DNA from: Cordylochernes scorpioides
Taxonomy: Eukaryota > Arthropoda > Arachnida > Pseudoscorpiones > Chernetidae
Direction: 5' to 3'
Assembly: GCA_030710605.1 (NCBI GenBank)
Contig: CP092863.1
Location: forward strand, 115,696,680 to 115,760,679
Length of the DNA: 64,000 nucleotides
Shown one piece after another: positions 1 to 9,508 of the stretch. Made by a program: the position numbers and the translations under genes. Below the pieces are notes generated by a model that saw only the letters and a list, made by a program, of their open reading frames with translations, did not search any database and was not told where the DNA came from. Position 1 is the first letter of the stretch, and each line of letters opens with the position of its first letter.

Positions 1-290
1 TGGCAAGAAGATACAGTCAACACAACTATTTAGATAAGGCAAGACATATCCAGCAAGCTTTCCGAGCTTAGAAGGTGAGGCAGTGATCGTATCCGAAACA
101 CCATCATTATGTCACTCAAGGTCATTCTTGTTAAACGTCCCGTTCCACCAATTCCCTTGCACCGTCCATCCTTCCTCAAATTTACTTCGCTAAGTTTCCG
201 CATTGAGACGCTTGGTTGCGAGTTAATAACTTTAAGGATATTCGAGATAGAAGCCTGAAAATTTGCCTATAAGTTTTTCCAGATTCAACT
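1..290. other. Intergenic, nothing recognised
   Basis: No coding exon, RNA gene or repeat family that recurs in the window was seen here. Confidence 0.4.
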
Positions 291-662
291 CTTTATAATG
301 TTGATAAGGCACAATTTGTATTATAGATTATAAACACAAGGTAATAAGACCAAATCCAAATAAATAAATAGTGTGTGACGTTTCGGTAACAGCGTTGTTA
401 CCATCTTCAGACAAAAGCACTGAATGAGAAATTTCACCACAGCATGGTTTATAACAGATAAAAAGAAGTGTGTTTCTCAGATAAATATCTTCTTATCTGC
501 CTTCTTGTTTACACACTTGATAACAGTAACTATTTAAAAACATGCTGTGGTAAAATTTCTCATTATTACTTTTTTCTGAAGATCATAACAACGCTGTTAC
601 CGAAACGTCACACACTATTTATTTATTTGGATTTGGTCTTATTACCTTGTCTTTATAATGTT
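291..662. mobile_element. Foldback element, family A, with 12-bp target duplication
   Basis: Inverted arms start at ACAAGGTAATAAGACC (left) and end at GGTCTTATTACCTTGT (right). The left arm carries an extra tail of about 33 bp (GATAAGGCACAATTTG...) that the right end lacks. The 12-bp direct repeat CTTTATAATGTT flanks the element at 291-302 and 651-662. A hammerhead-like core lies at the inner edge of the right arm (CTGAAGA, imperfect hairpin, GAAAC, GTC). The long duplication and one-sided tail fit Penelope-type integration better than a cut-and-paste transposon. Confidence 0.75.
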
Positions 663-1320
663 AAAATTTCAGTCAGATTAGTTACGTATTATGAACGTGT
701 ATAGCCGACAAACATACATACATACACTGACTTATATATATATGTGGTAATATGATGAGGTGGGAAGAGAAATAAGGACACCACAATTTAGAAGAGGAAC
801 CCAGACAACCAGAGAGAGAAAGAGGGAGAGACGGGCCCAGCAAAGCTGGGCGGCCGTTCGTGTCACACGCAATTCCCAACTGTCTTAAAAGTCCCAAGGT
901 GTTAACGGACGGGTCTCAGTTGTCGCCCCTTGGAATGTCGCTGATGTCTCAAGTGACCGGACTTTACCCTCCCGTCTCTCTCTGCGCTGGCTCTAGGTTT
1001 GCTTTATTATTCCTGGAAGAGTATATATTATTGCATATGGCCCCTGTTGAAGAAGGCTGAACATGGTTTGAGTATACTTATAGCTGGAGAAGCCAGGAAT
1101 AGAGAAAATAATTTTATAGTTGAAATTAATTAAGGTTATGGTGACATAGTTTTATGTAAATAAAATATTGTATTGTACACAAGTAAATATTATTTACAAG
1201 CATTTTAAAATCTAAGAAGAGTTTCAAATTTAAAGGATTGTTGAAAATATAAAAGTCATTAAAGGCTATATACAATAACATCTAATGTTCAAATCAATAA
1301 GCTTGAGGGATAAGTCTCTT
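663..1320. other. Intergenic, no gene recognised
   Basis: Mostly AT-rich sequence with a more GC-balanced stretch at about 780-1,020. Short open frames on both strands here show no recognisable domain and lack convincing splice borders. Confidence 0.4.
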
Positions 1321-1336
1321 TTAAATACATTTATTT

Positions 1337-1367
1337 CAAGCTTTCGGGCTCAACCGCCCTTCGACAG
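1337..1367 (-). ncRNA. Degenerate hammerhead-like motif beside a Penelope-like fragment
   Basis: On the minus strand the order is CTGTCGA, A, a GGGC/GCCC hairpin, then GAAAGCTTG. A related motif at 45,453-45,483 has a different but still paired hairpin (GGACT/AGTCC). PLE terminal repeats are known to carry hammerhead motifs. The core reads CTGTYGA instead of CTGANGA, so cleavage activity is doubtful. Confidence 0.5.
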
Positions 1368-1375
1368 GAAAAATT

Positions 1376-2207
1376 ATATTAGTTACTAAAGTTTTCGGAT
1401 CTAATCTATATATACATTTGTGAGACGCCTGTGTCTCGAGTGTAATGCGAGGCTTGCCGCGGGAGGGGATGAGATCTTTGAAAAAGATGGCCGTTTAGCC
1501 CATTGAAATATCGGAAATAAAAGATTATTTATTGAATCGCAGAGTTCATGATACCGAGGGGGGTTTGGTGGCTGCAGGGAATATTACATTGTAAATTTCA
1601 GGTAAATCAATTTTTCTATTGAGGCTATGGAATTTACTTGATAGGATAGATTCAATGATTAGTCTTTGGTGTTTGTTGGCAATATTGGAATAGTAAATTT
1701 TCGGTGATGCAATGTTGAAGGAATGGCCAGTTTCATTTATGTGCTGTACTATTAAGGATCTATGGTCTAAGTTATCAATATTTCTTTTGTGTTCATGAAT
1801 TCTAATATTGACATGTCTCCCGGTTTCGCCTACGTAGACTTTTGGGCAGTTCAAACATTCTATGGAGTAAATAGCGTTTCGTGGTGTGCTGCTAGGTTCA
1901 TTGAGTTTCATGATCTGGTTTCGGAGAAGGGATCCAGAGGTAGGTGCGCAGGTGAAGTAGGTTTTGATTCCAAATTTCAATAAGAATCTCGCTATTGTGG
2001 AGGATAATGGTGAATATGGCATATTGCAAATAGATCTGTATATTGGAGACTGTGTCTTTTTAGTTGGGTCATAAAAGTGTCGCAATATAAAGGATATCGG
2101 GTATGCGCAGTCCCTGAGGTTAGCTAATATGTTCTGTGTTTCGAGGTTCTTGTACATCTGGAGGGAGCAGTGGGTATGGACTCGTTTTTGATAGAGCAAT
2201 GACTGTG
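1376..2207 (-). repeat. Left arm of a head-to-head Penelope-like inverted repeat
   Basis: This arm is the near-perfect inverse of 2,228-3,058, with a 20-bp loop between them (2,208-2,227). The arms are colinear apart from one extra T near 2,190 in this arm. Both contain the 3' part of a Penelope-like element, with 5' truncated ends facing each other. PLEs are known for inverted and partial tandem copies. An assembly fold-back is a less likely alternative. Confidence 0.85.
1546..2199 (-). pseudogene. Penelope-like element C-terminal fragment with GIY-YIG endonuclease
   Basis: The 217-codon open frame is the C-terminal part of a Penelope-like retroelement polyprotein. The linker that follows the RT thumb is visible (SPLSSTIARFLLKFGIK), then a GIY-YIG nuclease domain from about residue 108: AIYSIECLNCPKVYVGETGR, with the conserved Arg and His in RIHEHKRNI. 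In intact elements this nuclease nicks the target for primed reverse transcription. RT itself is absent, so the copy is 5' truncated and cannot be autonomous. The first residues run through the truncation point, so the apparent start is not a real start codon. The twin frame at 2,277-2,888 differs by one visible residue (KIYYSN here, KIHYSN there). Confidence 0.9.
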
Positions 2208-2227
2208 TTGATTTTGTGACTGATAGT

Positions 2228-3058
2228 CACAGTCATTGCTCTATCAAAACGAGTCCATACCCACTGCTCCCTCCAGATGTACAAGAACCTCGAAACACAG
2301 AACATATTAGCTAACCTCAGGGACTGCGCATACCCGATATCCTTTATATTGCGACACTTTTATGACCCAACTAAAAAGACACAGTCTCCAATATACAGAT
2401 CTATTTGCAATATGCCATATTCACCATTATCCTCCACAATAGCGAGATTCTTATTGAAATTTGGAATCAAAACCTACTTCACCTGCGCACCTACCTCTGG
2501 ATCCCTTCTCCGAAACCAGATCATGAAACTCAATGAACCTAGCAGCACACCACGAAACGCTATTTACTCCATAGAATGTTTGAACTGCCCAAAAGTCTAC
2601 GTAGGCGAAACCGGGAGACATGTCAATATTAGAATTCATGAACACAAAAGAAATATTGATAACTTAGACCATAGATCCTTAATAGTACAGCACATAAACG
2701 AAACTGGCCATTCCTTCAACATTGCATCACCGAAAATTCACTATTCCAATATTGCCAACAAACACCAAAGACTAATCATTGAATCTATCCTATCAAGCAA
2801 ATTCCATAGCCTCAATAGAAAAATTGATTTACCTGAAATTTACAATGTAATATTCCCTGCAGCCACCAAACCCCCCTCGGTATCATGAACTCTGCGATTC
2901 AATAAATAATCTTTTATTTCCGATATTTCAATGGGCTAAACGGCCATCTTTTTCAAAGATCTCATCCCCTCCCGCGGCAAGCCTCGCATTACACTCGAGA
3001 CACAGGCGTCTCACAAATGTATATATAGATTAGATCCGAAAACTTTAGTAACTAATAT
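2228..3058 (+). repeat. Right arm of a head-to-head Penelope-like inverted repeat
   Basis: Inverse of 1,376-2,207. After the nuclease stop codon it contains an AATAAA-type signal near 2,900 and a 3' untranslated stretch with the hairpin-forming GAGACACAGGCGTCTC. Confidence 0.85.
2277..2888 (+). pseudogene. Penelope-like element C-terminal fragment with GIY-YIG endonuclease, second copy
   Basis: This 203-codon frame mirrors 1,546-2,199: RT-to-nuclease linker, then GIY-YIG nuclease (YSIECLN...YVGETGR...RIHEHK). It is 5' truncated and has no RT domain. A one-base deletion upstream of the frame, relative to the left copy, shifts the preceding sequence. Both nuclease frames are free of stops, which suggests the inverted structure is fairly young. 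Confidence 0.9.
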
Positions 3059-3080
3059 ATAAGCCGGGTCATTCGCCTAG
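3059..3080 (+). mobile_element. Possible Helitron 3' terminus
   Basis: The end GCCGGGTCATTCGCCTAG, followed by T, matches the 3' terminus of the Helitron-like element ending at 51,531 (GCCCGGGTCATTCGGCTAG). Helitrons end in CTRR. The matching 5' TC end was not placed with confidence. TCTATATATAC near 1,409 is a candidate, but it lies inside the inverted repeat. Confidence 0.4.
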
Positions 3081-3084
3081 TATA

Positions 3085-3089
3085 TATAT
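3085..3089. repeat. Target site duplication of the BEL element, left
   Basis: TATAT directly before the LTR, repeated at 8,160-8,164. Five bases is usual for BEL/Pao integration. The site lies in an AT run, so the match is suggestive only. Confidence 0.6.
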
Positions 3090-3419
3090 TGTTCGTGGCT
3101 TCAATGTTCAGTAAAAGATACTAAGAAGCACTTTGCCACTTGTCTTGAATTATTTTATTATCTTTTGGTTTTAGAGTTAGGAGTAGCTACCACATGAATT
3201 TAAGATTACATGAATTTTACTTAGATTTTGATACTAGTGGTAGAGAGAGAGAGAAAAGAAAAACTATTAATTAACTAAACTAGAAATTTACATACATGTT
3301 GATTGCTTTAAAATTTACATATTAAAGATTTATATTGTACAATTTAATTTAGAATATTTTGGCTTAATTTTCATATCTAAAATTGAATTTAAGGAAATTA
3401 TTAACTATAGGATCCAACA
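3090..3419 (-). repeat. BEL element 3' LTR
   Basis: 330 bp, minus strand TGTTGGATCC...CACGAACA. No difference from 7,830-8,159 was seen by eye. Confidence 0.93.
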
Positions 3420-3430
3420 TACTCCCCCGG
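3420..3430 (-). promoter_or_regulatory. Polypurine tract of the BEL element
   Basis: The minus strand reads CCGGGGGAGTA immediately upstream of the 3' LTR. This is the expected place for plus-strand DNA priming. Confidence 0.6.
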
Positions 3431-3539
3431 CTGGGAAGAGATGACCAGAAAATAAAAAATAAATAAAAATAAAAAAAGAGTTCCAATAGTATAGATGCTG
3501 GACTAATTGATTCCGACTATGTAGCTAAGATTACAATTC

Positions 3540-6240
3540 TCATTGTTTGAAAGGTAATGGAATCAGCTTCCATCTTTGAGTATCCGATTGAGGTGAATCT
3601 TGGATGAGATTTTCAGATTCGTTGGCCAGTTCTCTTTCGGGAACTGCTGGATTATCAGACTCTGCGGCTGCTAAGTCGGATTCAATAGGATCTTCCCAAG
3701 GTTTTGATTCAGCCTTTATGCATGAGCCTTGTTCGGTCGATTCCTCTAAATGTTCTTTGGAGAGTTGTCGACTTTCTGCCGCCTTCTCAAAATCTTCCAG
3801 ATTGACTGCCTTTTCTAAAGCTTCGGGTCTTAAGACTTCTTTCTTCAAGATTTCTGGCCATTCTATATATGCCGATGAACTGTAATTTTCATCGTCGTCT
3901 TCAGATTCCTTGACGTCTTCTAAGCATAGAGAATCGATGGGTTTCCAGCGGGATAATTTAGCCTTTTCACCGCTCTGTAGATAATCCTTTGTTGATGTAT
4001 CCACAATTTCAACAGATACAGCTTTCTCTTTGCTTGCCGATTCATTAGCTTCTGTAGAAACATTGATTATGCCACTGGTAGCCTCTTTAGGTCGATTAAG
4101 ATCAGCTTCAATTACATTGAGGTGAGCTGAGTCATCATGGCACAGTTCTTTCTTATCCAGAGCTTCTGCACTGACCACTGGTTCTTTCGAATATTTGCCT
4201 TCCGAATTATCAATAACCGAAACTTCGGAGATTTCAATCTTTGGAGTCCCGATATCTTTGTTAGACTCTTCGTCTTCAATGACAAAAGTGGTTTCTAAAA
4301 TTGAAGAATCTTCTTGATTCTCATCAATAGCCTCAGGAATGTCGGCATTCTTAGTTAAGAGATTTTTGATAAGTGATTCCTGGCGTGGGGGTTTCGGTTG
4401 TAAGAGCGGGAAGTTTTGATTTTCATTTAAATAGGAATACTTGAGTCTACCTCCAACTCTTAGAAGTCCTTGAGTGTCTAAAAAGGGATTTAGAGAAGTT
4501 AGCTTGTTGGACAGAGGTAGTTGCTTGTTTGACTTCAGTAATTTTATTTCCGTGCAGAATTCAACTTGCTGGATTGATTTGACTAAGACTTGAATTGCCT
4601 TTGTTAATTCTCTTGTTGTCAAAGGTCCTTTCTGACGAATTGGATCAAAGAGGAGGCAATTGTAGTAGAATCTCCAACACCAAGCTGTTATTCGGATCAA
4701 TTTAGTCATTGTGGAATACCTTACAATGAATTCTAGATTTAACATAGTTTCTGAATTTTGAATTAAGGTTGTTTGATCCAACACTTGACCCTCACCGACT
4801 TCTTCTTGAATGATATTGAGATTTACTTGGGTTGGTGAAGAAGGAATATATCGAACATTATTTTCTTGAAGCCAAATAGGACCCCGCCACCAAATTCTAT
4901 GATTGACCAAGTCTTGAGGCATGATTCCTCTTGATGCGCAATCAGCTGGATTATCTTGACTGGATACATGGAACCAATCAGTGATTTGAGTCAAATTTTG
5001 AATTGACGACACTCTGTTCGAAACAAAGGCCTTCCATCTGCTGGCATCTGATCTTATCCAATCTATGCAGATTTGTGAATCAGTCCACAAAAAGGTTTTG
5101 TCAGGTTGAAAAGGAAATGATTCAAGAATGACTTGATTCAGTTGAGCCAAGAGCAATGCTGCACTTAGTTCAAGTCTTGGAATTGTAATGGTCTTTAATG
5201 GTGCAACCTTAGTTTTTGAGGTTATCAGATTGATTTTGATCTTTTGAATTTTGAATCTAGTTTTCAAGTAAAAAACTGCTGAATAAGCATTAAGGGATGC
5301 ATCACAAAATCCATGTAGTTGTAATTCTTCTATTTCAGAAGATGAACTGTTCAGGTATCTTGGTATTTTGATTTCCTTTAGGCACGATAGTTGAGTTTGG
5401 AATTTATTCCAATTTGACTTTATATCTGATTCAATTGGTTCATCCCATGAAGTTTTCTCAGCAGGAAGTTGACGTTTTCGCCTATAATAGGGTGGTGGCT
5501 TTATCTTAGGAATAATCGAAGTTTCTTTCTTAGATGAGAGTGGTTCACTTGACTGAGAAGCGAGAGGTTGTTCTGAAGTGGATGGTTGACTTGATTCAGA
5601 AGTAAGTAATTGGTTTTGTTTAGAAGTAATTTGTGGAGTTAACTTGGAGATACGTGACCTTTTAGATTTACTTGGAATTTCTTCAGATTTACTTGGATTA
5701 TCTTCGGATCGACTTAGATTTTCTTCAGATTTACTTGAATTATCTTCAGATTTACTTGGATTTTCCTGTAGCCCATTTTCCAATGCTTGAGATCTTGAAT
5801 CACCTAAATTGGGTGTTGATTTAAAAGGGAGATTTACTGAATATCTGCCCTCAATGTCTCTTTTGAGGTTTGACTTGAATAATATCTCACAGGCATTCTT
5901 TGTACCCAACTGGGCCTTAGAAATTGGGACATCTTCAAGTTCCCAGAATTTTCTTATGCTGGAATCAAGTTCAGTGGTACAGTGATTGATTACCGAAGTA
6001 TTCGACTTAATAGTTGAATGGATTCTCCCAGAAACAAGCCAACCTAACTTGGTATTAAGTGCTATAGGATGGTGCTTTAAATCTGTTTTATGACCTAGAA
6101 TTATTTCTACAAAGGTATCTGCACCCAAAATTAGGTCTATGGGCTTGGTGACAAAGAATTCTGGGTCTGCCAAGAGCAAATTTTCTAAATGAGGAAAGTC
6201 TGCTGACTGAATTTGGAAGTTTGGAAGGTCTGCAGTTACC
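3540..6240 (-). CDS. BEL/Pao pol remnant: protease end, RNase H, acidic tail, no RT or integrase core
   Basis: The open frame has its first in-frame TTG at 6,179, but homology runs upstream to about 6,240 (VTADLPNFQ...HLENLLLADPEF). It therefore continues Gag-protease after a -1 shift. Counting from 6,179: residues 1-55 end the DUF1758 protease region (IDLILGAD, LGWLVSG); 75-135 give the conserved RT lead-in (FWELEDVP, GRYSVNLPFK, LGDSRSQAL); 138-225 are an SKSEDN-like low-complexity repeat where the RT palm and YxDD box should be; 286-420 are a Pao-type RNase H (FCDAS, PRLEL, WTDSQ, DNPAD); 571-578 are LLRVGGRL, the integrase start. From about 608 to 879 the sequence is acidic and unlike an integrase: there is no HHCC finger and no DDE core. 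The frame stays open for 879 codons despite these losses. Confidence 0.88.
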
Positions 6241-7750
6241 CTCCAACCACAAATGCTCTGGCAGAAAATAATTGATCATTATGATGTGGGGTGAACTCTA
6301 TTTCAACCTGCGATGTTGTCCTGTTGACAACAATGTCACCTACACCTTTTAGTGTATAAGAATTTTTCCATTTTTCAAGTCCCAACTTGTGGCAACATTG
6401 TTCTGAAATTAGGCTTATTTGGGACCCATTGTCCACTAATGCTCTACATAGCACAAATGAGCCATCCTTCGCCTTGACTTTAATAAGGGCTGTTGACAGT
6501 AGAATATTTGTTTCCGTTTCCAAAGGCATCGCATTACAGATGGTATTTGTTGAAATCAACATCTCTTGAGAGGTTGTTGGTTGTGGAATGGATGGTTCAG
6601 AGTTGTATTCATGCAGAAGAGTATGATGGTTCTGCTTGCAGTTTTTACATCTTGATGTGATGAGACATTTGGATATCTCATGATTTGCTCTAAGGCAATT
6701 TTGACAAAGTTTATGTTTTTTAACTAATTCCCATTTTTTAGGCAAGGGAAGATTTATGAATCTCTGGCAGTCATTTAGTTTATGAATTTGATGACATAAA
6801 ATACAATTTTGACCTTTGTTGACATAAAGGCCATGAGCCATCATATTTTTGCTAGAGGTTTTTTGTTCCTGGAACAAAGGAATTCTCATACCTTGCAGGC
6901 TTCTAGCATGTTTTTCTAAAAAATTCACAAAGTTTTCAAATGTTGGATATTCTTCATTTTGAAGGGTTAATTCCCATTCTTTCCTGAGGGCTTCACCAAT
7001 TCTTTTTTCAAAAAAATTGATCAGGATTAGATCTGTTAATGTGTTTTTCTCAAGTCCTAGCACTGAGAGATTTCTAATGCCTTCATTGCAAACATCAAGG
7101 ATTTCATAGAGAGAACCAGCCGAAATAGATTTTAATGGCCTTATGGAGAATATTTTGTTGATTTGTGAAAAAGCCAATTCTCTTCTGTTATTAAATCTAT
7201 TGCATAAGGTATCCCATGCTTGCTGGTAGTTTTTGTCAGAAATGGGAAAACCCCGAATCAACTTTTCCGCAGGACCCTTAACAGATGCATTTAGATATTG
7301 AAATTTTTGTATTTCAGTTAGTGTTTGATTTGAATTAATGGTGGAGTTAAATATTTCTCTAAAACTAAGCCAATTGGCTGAATCACCATTGAAAATGGGT
7401 AAATTTATCTTAGGTAAATTAACATTGGATTCTGGCAATTGTTTATCACTATGAATATTTTCTTTGGTTTCAATTAAAGATAAAGCTTCTTCAATAGACA
7501 CCAACATATTAAAAATATCCTTTTTGGCCTTTGAATAATCGCCATATTGTGTATCATCTAACTCTGATTCTAATAATGTGTTGATAACTTGATTTAGGCT
7601 AATTTTCCTTTCATTAACTTCTTGTTGGAATAGCTTTAATCTATGTATGTTTTTGGATTCTACAATAGCTTCATTCTCTGATTCCTGATCCTTTATTTCC
7701 TGAATGATAAAGTTGAATTTGTGCCGAATTTTAACTTCTGATTTAGGCAT
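6236..7750 (-). CDS. BEL/Pao Gag and start of the aspartic protease
   Basis: 504 codons from an ATG 79 bp inside the 5' LTR. Residues about 115-270 form the DUF1759 Gag region (LPKINLPIFNGD, WLSFREIF, KGPAEKLI). Cys/His knuckles follow at about 317-380 (CILCHQIHKLNDC, CQNCLRANHEISKC, CKNCKQNHH). The retroviral-type protease motif VDNGSQISLI, with the catalytic Asp, is at about 439-448. The frame ends at GGA GGG TAA while protease homology continues in the -1 frame. Most BEL elements use one frame, so this is either a one-base mutation or recoding. No classical slippery heptamer is visible. Confidence 0.9.
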   Translation of the reverse strand: MPKSEVKIRHKFNFIIQEIKDQESENEAIVESKNIHRLKLFQQEVNERKISLNQVINTLLESELDDTQYGDYSKAKKDIFNMLVSIEEALSLIETKENIHSDKQLPESNVNLPKINLPIFNGDSANWLSFREIFNSTINSNQTLTEIQKFQYLNASVKGPAEKLIRGFPISDKNYQQAWDTLCNRFNNRRELAFSQINKIFSIRPLKSISAGSLYEILDVCNEGIRNLSVLGLEKNTLTDLILINFFEKRIGEALRKEWELTLQNEEYPTFENFVNFLEKHARSLQGMRIPLFQEQKTSSKNMMAHGLYVNKGQNCILCHQIHKLNDCQRFINLPLPKKWELVKKHKLCQNCLRANHEISKCLITSRCKNCKQNHHTLLHEYNSEPSIPQPTTSQEMLISTNTICNAMPLETETNILLSTALIKVKAKDGSFVLCRALVDNGSQISLISEQCCHKLGLEKWKNSYTLKGVGDIVVNRTTSQVEIEFTPHHNDQLFSARAFVVGG

Positions 7751-7807
7751 GACTTTATTTTAAGAAATTTAAGCTTTCAAATGGCTTACCTTAATTTTTT
7801 AAAGTAT

Positions 7808-7826
7808 CCGGCTCGATGAGGGACCA
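7808..7826 (-). promoter_or_regulatory. Primer binding site of the BEL element
   Basis: The minus strand reads TGGTCCCTCATCGAGCCGG three bases after the 5' LTR. TGG pairs with a tRNA 3' CCA. The primer tRNA was not identified. Confidence 0.6.
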
Positions 7827-7829
7827 TAA

Positions 7830-8159
7830 TGTTCGTGGCTTCAATGTTCAGTAAAAGATACTAAGAAGCACTTTGCCACTTGTCTTGAATTATTTTATTA
7901 TCTTTTGGTTTTAGAGTTAGGAGTAGCTACCACATGAATTTAAGATTACATGAATTTTACTTAGATTTTGATACTAGTGGTAGAGAGAGAGAGAAAAGAA
8001 AAACTATTAATTAACTAAACTAGAAATTTACATACATGTTGATTGCTTTAAAATTTACATATTAAAGATTTATATTGTACAATTTAATTTAGAATATTTT
8101 GGCTTAATTTTCATATCTAAAATTGAATTTAAGGAAATTATTAACTATAGGATCCAACA
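7830..8159 (-). repeat. BEL element 5' LTR
   Basis: 330 bp, same sequence as 3,090-3,419 as far as can be read. It is expected to hold the element's promoter and polyadenylation signal. TATAT follows at 8,160-8,164. Confidence 0.93.
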
Positions 8160-8189
8160 TATATATATATGTCATATATAGGGATAAAA

Positions 8190-8390
8190 TCATATTAAAG
8201 TATTATTGTTTCTTTTATACATAAAACAAACTTCTACTGTCCTTACTGCAATAAAAAATATATTGAGAGGGTTTGTCTCATCAGTGGTGAACCCTCCCAG
8301 TGGTTTCTTCAATTTAATCCACCAGACTGCTTCTCTTAGAGTTCTAATACTGTATTGGATCATTCTGCTTATATATGTTACACTGTAGGG
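8190..8390. repeat. Foldback family E2 fragment
   Basis: Contains the conserved block with GTGGTGAACCCTCCCAG, shared with 51,840-52,080 and with the E copies near 13,050, 40,680 and 61,400. The end GTTTCTTTTATACATAAAAC matches the E2 copy at 51,838. Confidence 0.65.
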
Positions 8391-8394
8391 TGGG

Positions 8395-8880
8395 GGGTCG
8401 GTGGAAGGATGGTCTAAACCATTGGTTTTCAACCTCTACTACCCAGGATTGAATCCCGTTATGAGCACTGTTTTCTAATTAAACACAAGGTAATAAGACC
8501 GAATCCAAATAAATAAATAGTATGTGAAGTTTTGGTAAAAACGTTGTCACCGAAACGCCACACACTTTATTTATTTATTTGGATTTGGTCTTAATACCTT
8601 GTGTTTATAATCTATAATCCAAATTGTTCCTTATCTTTTTTTCTAATTAAAAAAAAAAAAAAGCTCCAATAGCCCCCAATTCTTGCAAAAGTCCAACCCC
8701 ACCAGCGAGTGAAAGTAACCAAACAGGGCTCTGGTACATTTGTAAGTGCACAATTTGAATTGCTTTTCACATGTGTAAATATGTGGTGTACTTACAGTAA
8801 AAGCAGTTGTTAACTACCCACCATGTTTATCATGGCCTGTACCCATGTGTAATAGGGTTAAGAGCAAAAAACACTGATGG
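8395..8880 (+). mobile_element. tRNA-derived SINE split by a family A element
   Basis: The tRNA-like head (GGTCGGTGGAAGGATGGTC..., decayed B box GGATTGAATCCC) is followed, after the insertion at 8,484-8,638, by the SINE body (CCAACCCCACCAGCGAGTG..., CAGTAAAAGCAG..., TATCATGGCCTGTACC). Confidence 0.8.
8471..8651. mobile_element. Family A foldback element inserted in the SINE, 13-bp target duplication
   Basis: TTTTCTAATTAAA flanks the insertion at 8,471-8,483 and 8,639-8,651. Here the tail (TTTATAATCTATAATCC...CCTTATC) is on the right end, the opposite of the copy at 291-662. Confidence 0.75.
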
Positions 8881-8919
8881 GTAGAATCTGAGAAATGGAA
8901 AATTATTGTCATTTATTCT

Positions 8920-9250
8920 TCTTCTTTCTTATCTCCACTCAATCATATTAGGGTATCAAGTTGTGACCCTTGATGGTGTCTGTTTGACAACCATCATGAC
9001 TGGGTGAAGTAGAATGTGTCTGCCTTTGTCATTAAGACTGGGATCACTACTCAGTGGCAGGCCGACTTAGCTCCAAAAGAAATGGCCGCCTCTGACATGA
9101 GGAACAGACGCCATGTGCAGCCGCTCCTAACATGGAGTATAAACGCTGCTCATCCTATATCCCTGGAGTCCTTACAGGGTACTATCAGCTGGGCCAGCTG
9201 AACCCAGGTTTTTTACCGAGCTTGTTACTGCTCCCCTCCTCCTTTTTTAT
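8920..9250 (+). repeat. Dispersed repeat, family G
   Basis: About 330 bp beginning with CTTCTTCTTTCTTATCTCCACTCAATCATATTAGGGTATCAAG-type sequence and including GACTGGGATCACTACTCAGTGGCAGGCCGACTT. Related inverted copies lie at 54,060-54,430 and 55,440-55,770, and partial copies near 44,785 and 47,640. The class is unknown. Confidence 0.65.
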
Positions 9251-9315
9251 CCGGGCTTGGGACCGGCAAAGGCGGAGTCATTTATTCTAACAGTTTATTA
9301 TTGTGTGGTCCACAG

Positions 9316-9496
9316 GGTTTCTCTATGGTACAACCGGGGTTACCAGAAAACAGAAGTGGGAGTCAGTGCCGTCGCAGCCAAGGTGAAAGGTTTCATCTAC
9401 ACCAACTTCTCAGCCGATAAATTTGATCCTCTGATTCCCAACCCCAGAATCTACCAGGGGACATGGGATGTGGCCGACCTCATTGAACCTCCCATG
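9316..9496 (+). CDS. P2X purinoceptor, one internal exon
   Basis: A 181-bp exon with an acceptor (GTGGTCCACAG before 9,316) and a donor (GTGAGA from 9,497). The first base completes a split codon, and the exon ends in phase 0. The product reads WYNRGYQKTEVGVSAVAAKVKG, then a stretch ending TWDVADLIEPP. This matches exon 2 of P2X ATP-gated cation channels (EKGYQxTDxVxSxVTTKVKG ... WDVADYVIP). The two lysines of KVKG correspond to the ATP-contacting Lys pair in the extracellular domain, and TNFS is an N-glycosylation sequon. About ten extra residues precede TWDVAD compared with vertebrate P2X. Neither exon 1 (first transmembrane helix) nor exon 3 was found in this contig. A foldback element sits 12 bp past the donor. 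Confidence 0.88.
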
Positions 9497-9508
9497 GTGA
9501 GACACACT

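Larger units (their letters stand above)
3090..8159 (-). mobile_element. BEL/Pao LTR retrotransposon, LTRs identical, lacking RT and integrase core
   Basis: A 5,070-bp element in minus orientation. Its 330-bp LTRs (3,090-3,419 and 7,830-8,159) begin TG, end CA and look identical base for base, so insertion was recent. It has 5-bp flanking repeats, a primer binding site beside the 5' LTR and a G-rich polypurine tract beside the 3' LTR. It encodes Gag and protease, then a second frame with RNase H. There is no room for the missing reverse transcriptase and integrase, so it must have been mobilised in trans. Confidence 0.93.

Noticed and set aside
1404..3080. A Helitron carrying the Penelope inverted repeat
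   Set aside because: The candidate TC start lies inside the inverted repeat, whose arms extend about 30 bp beyond it, so the element cannot be delimited.
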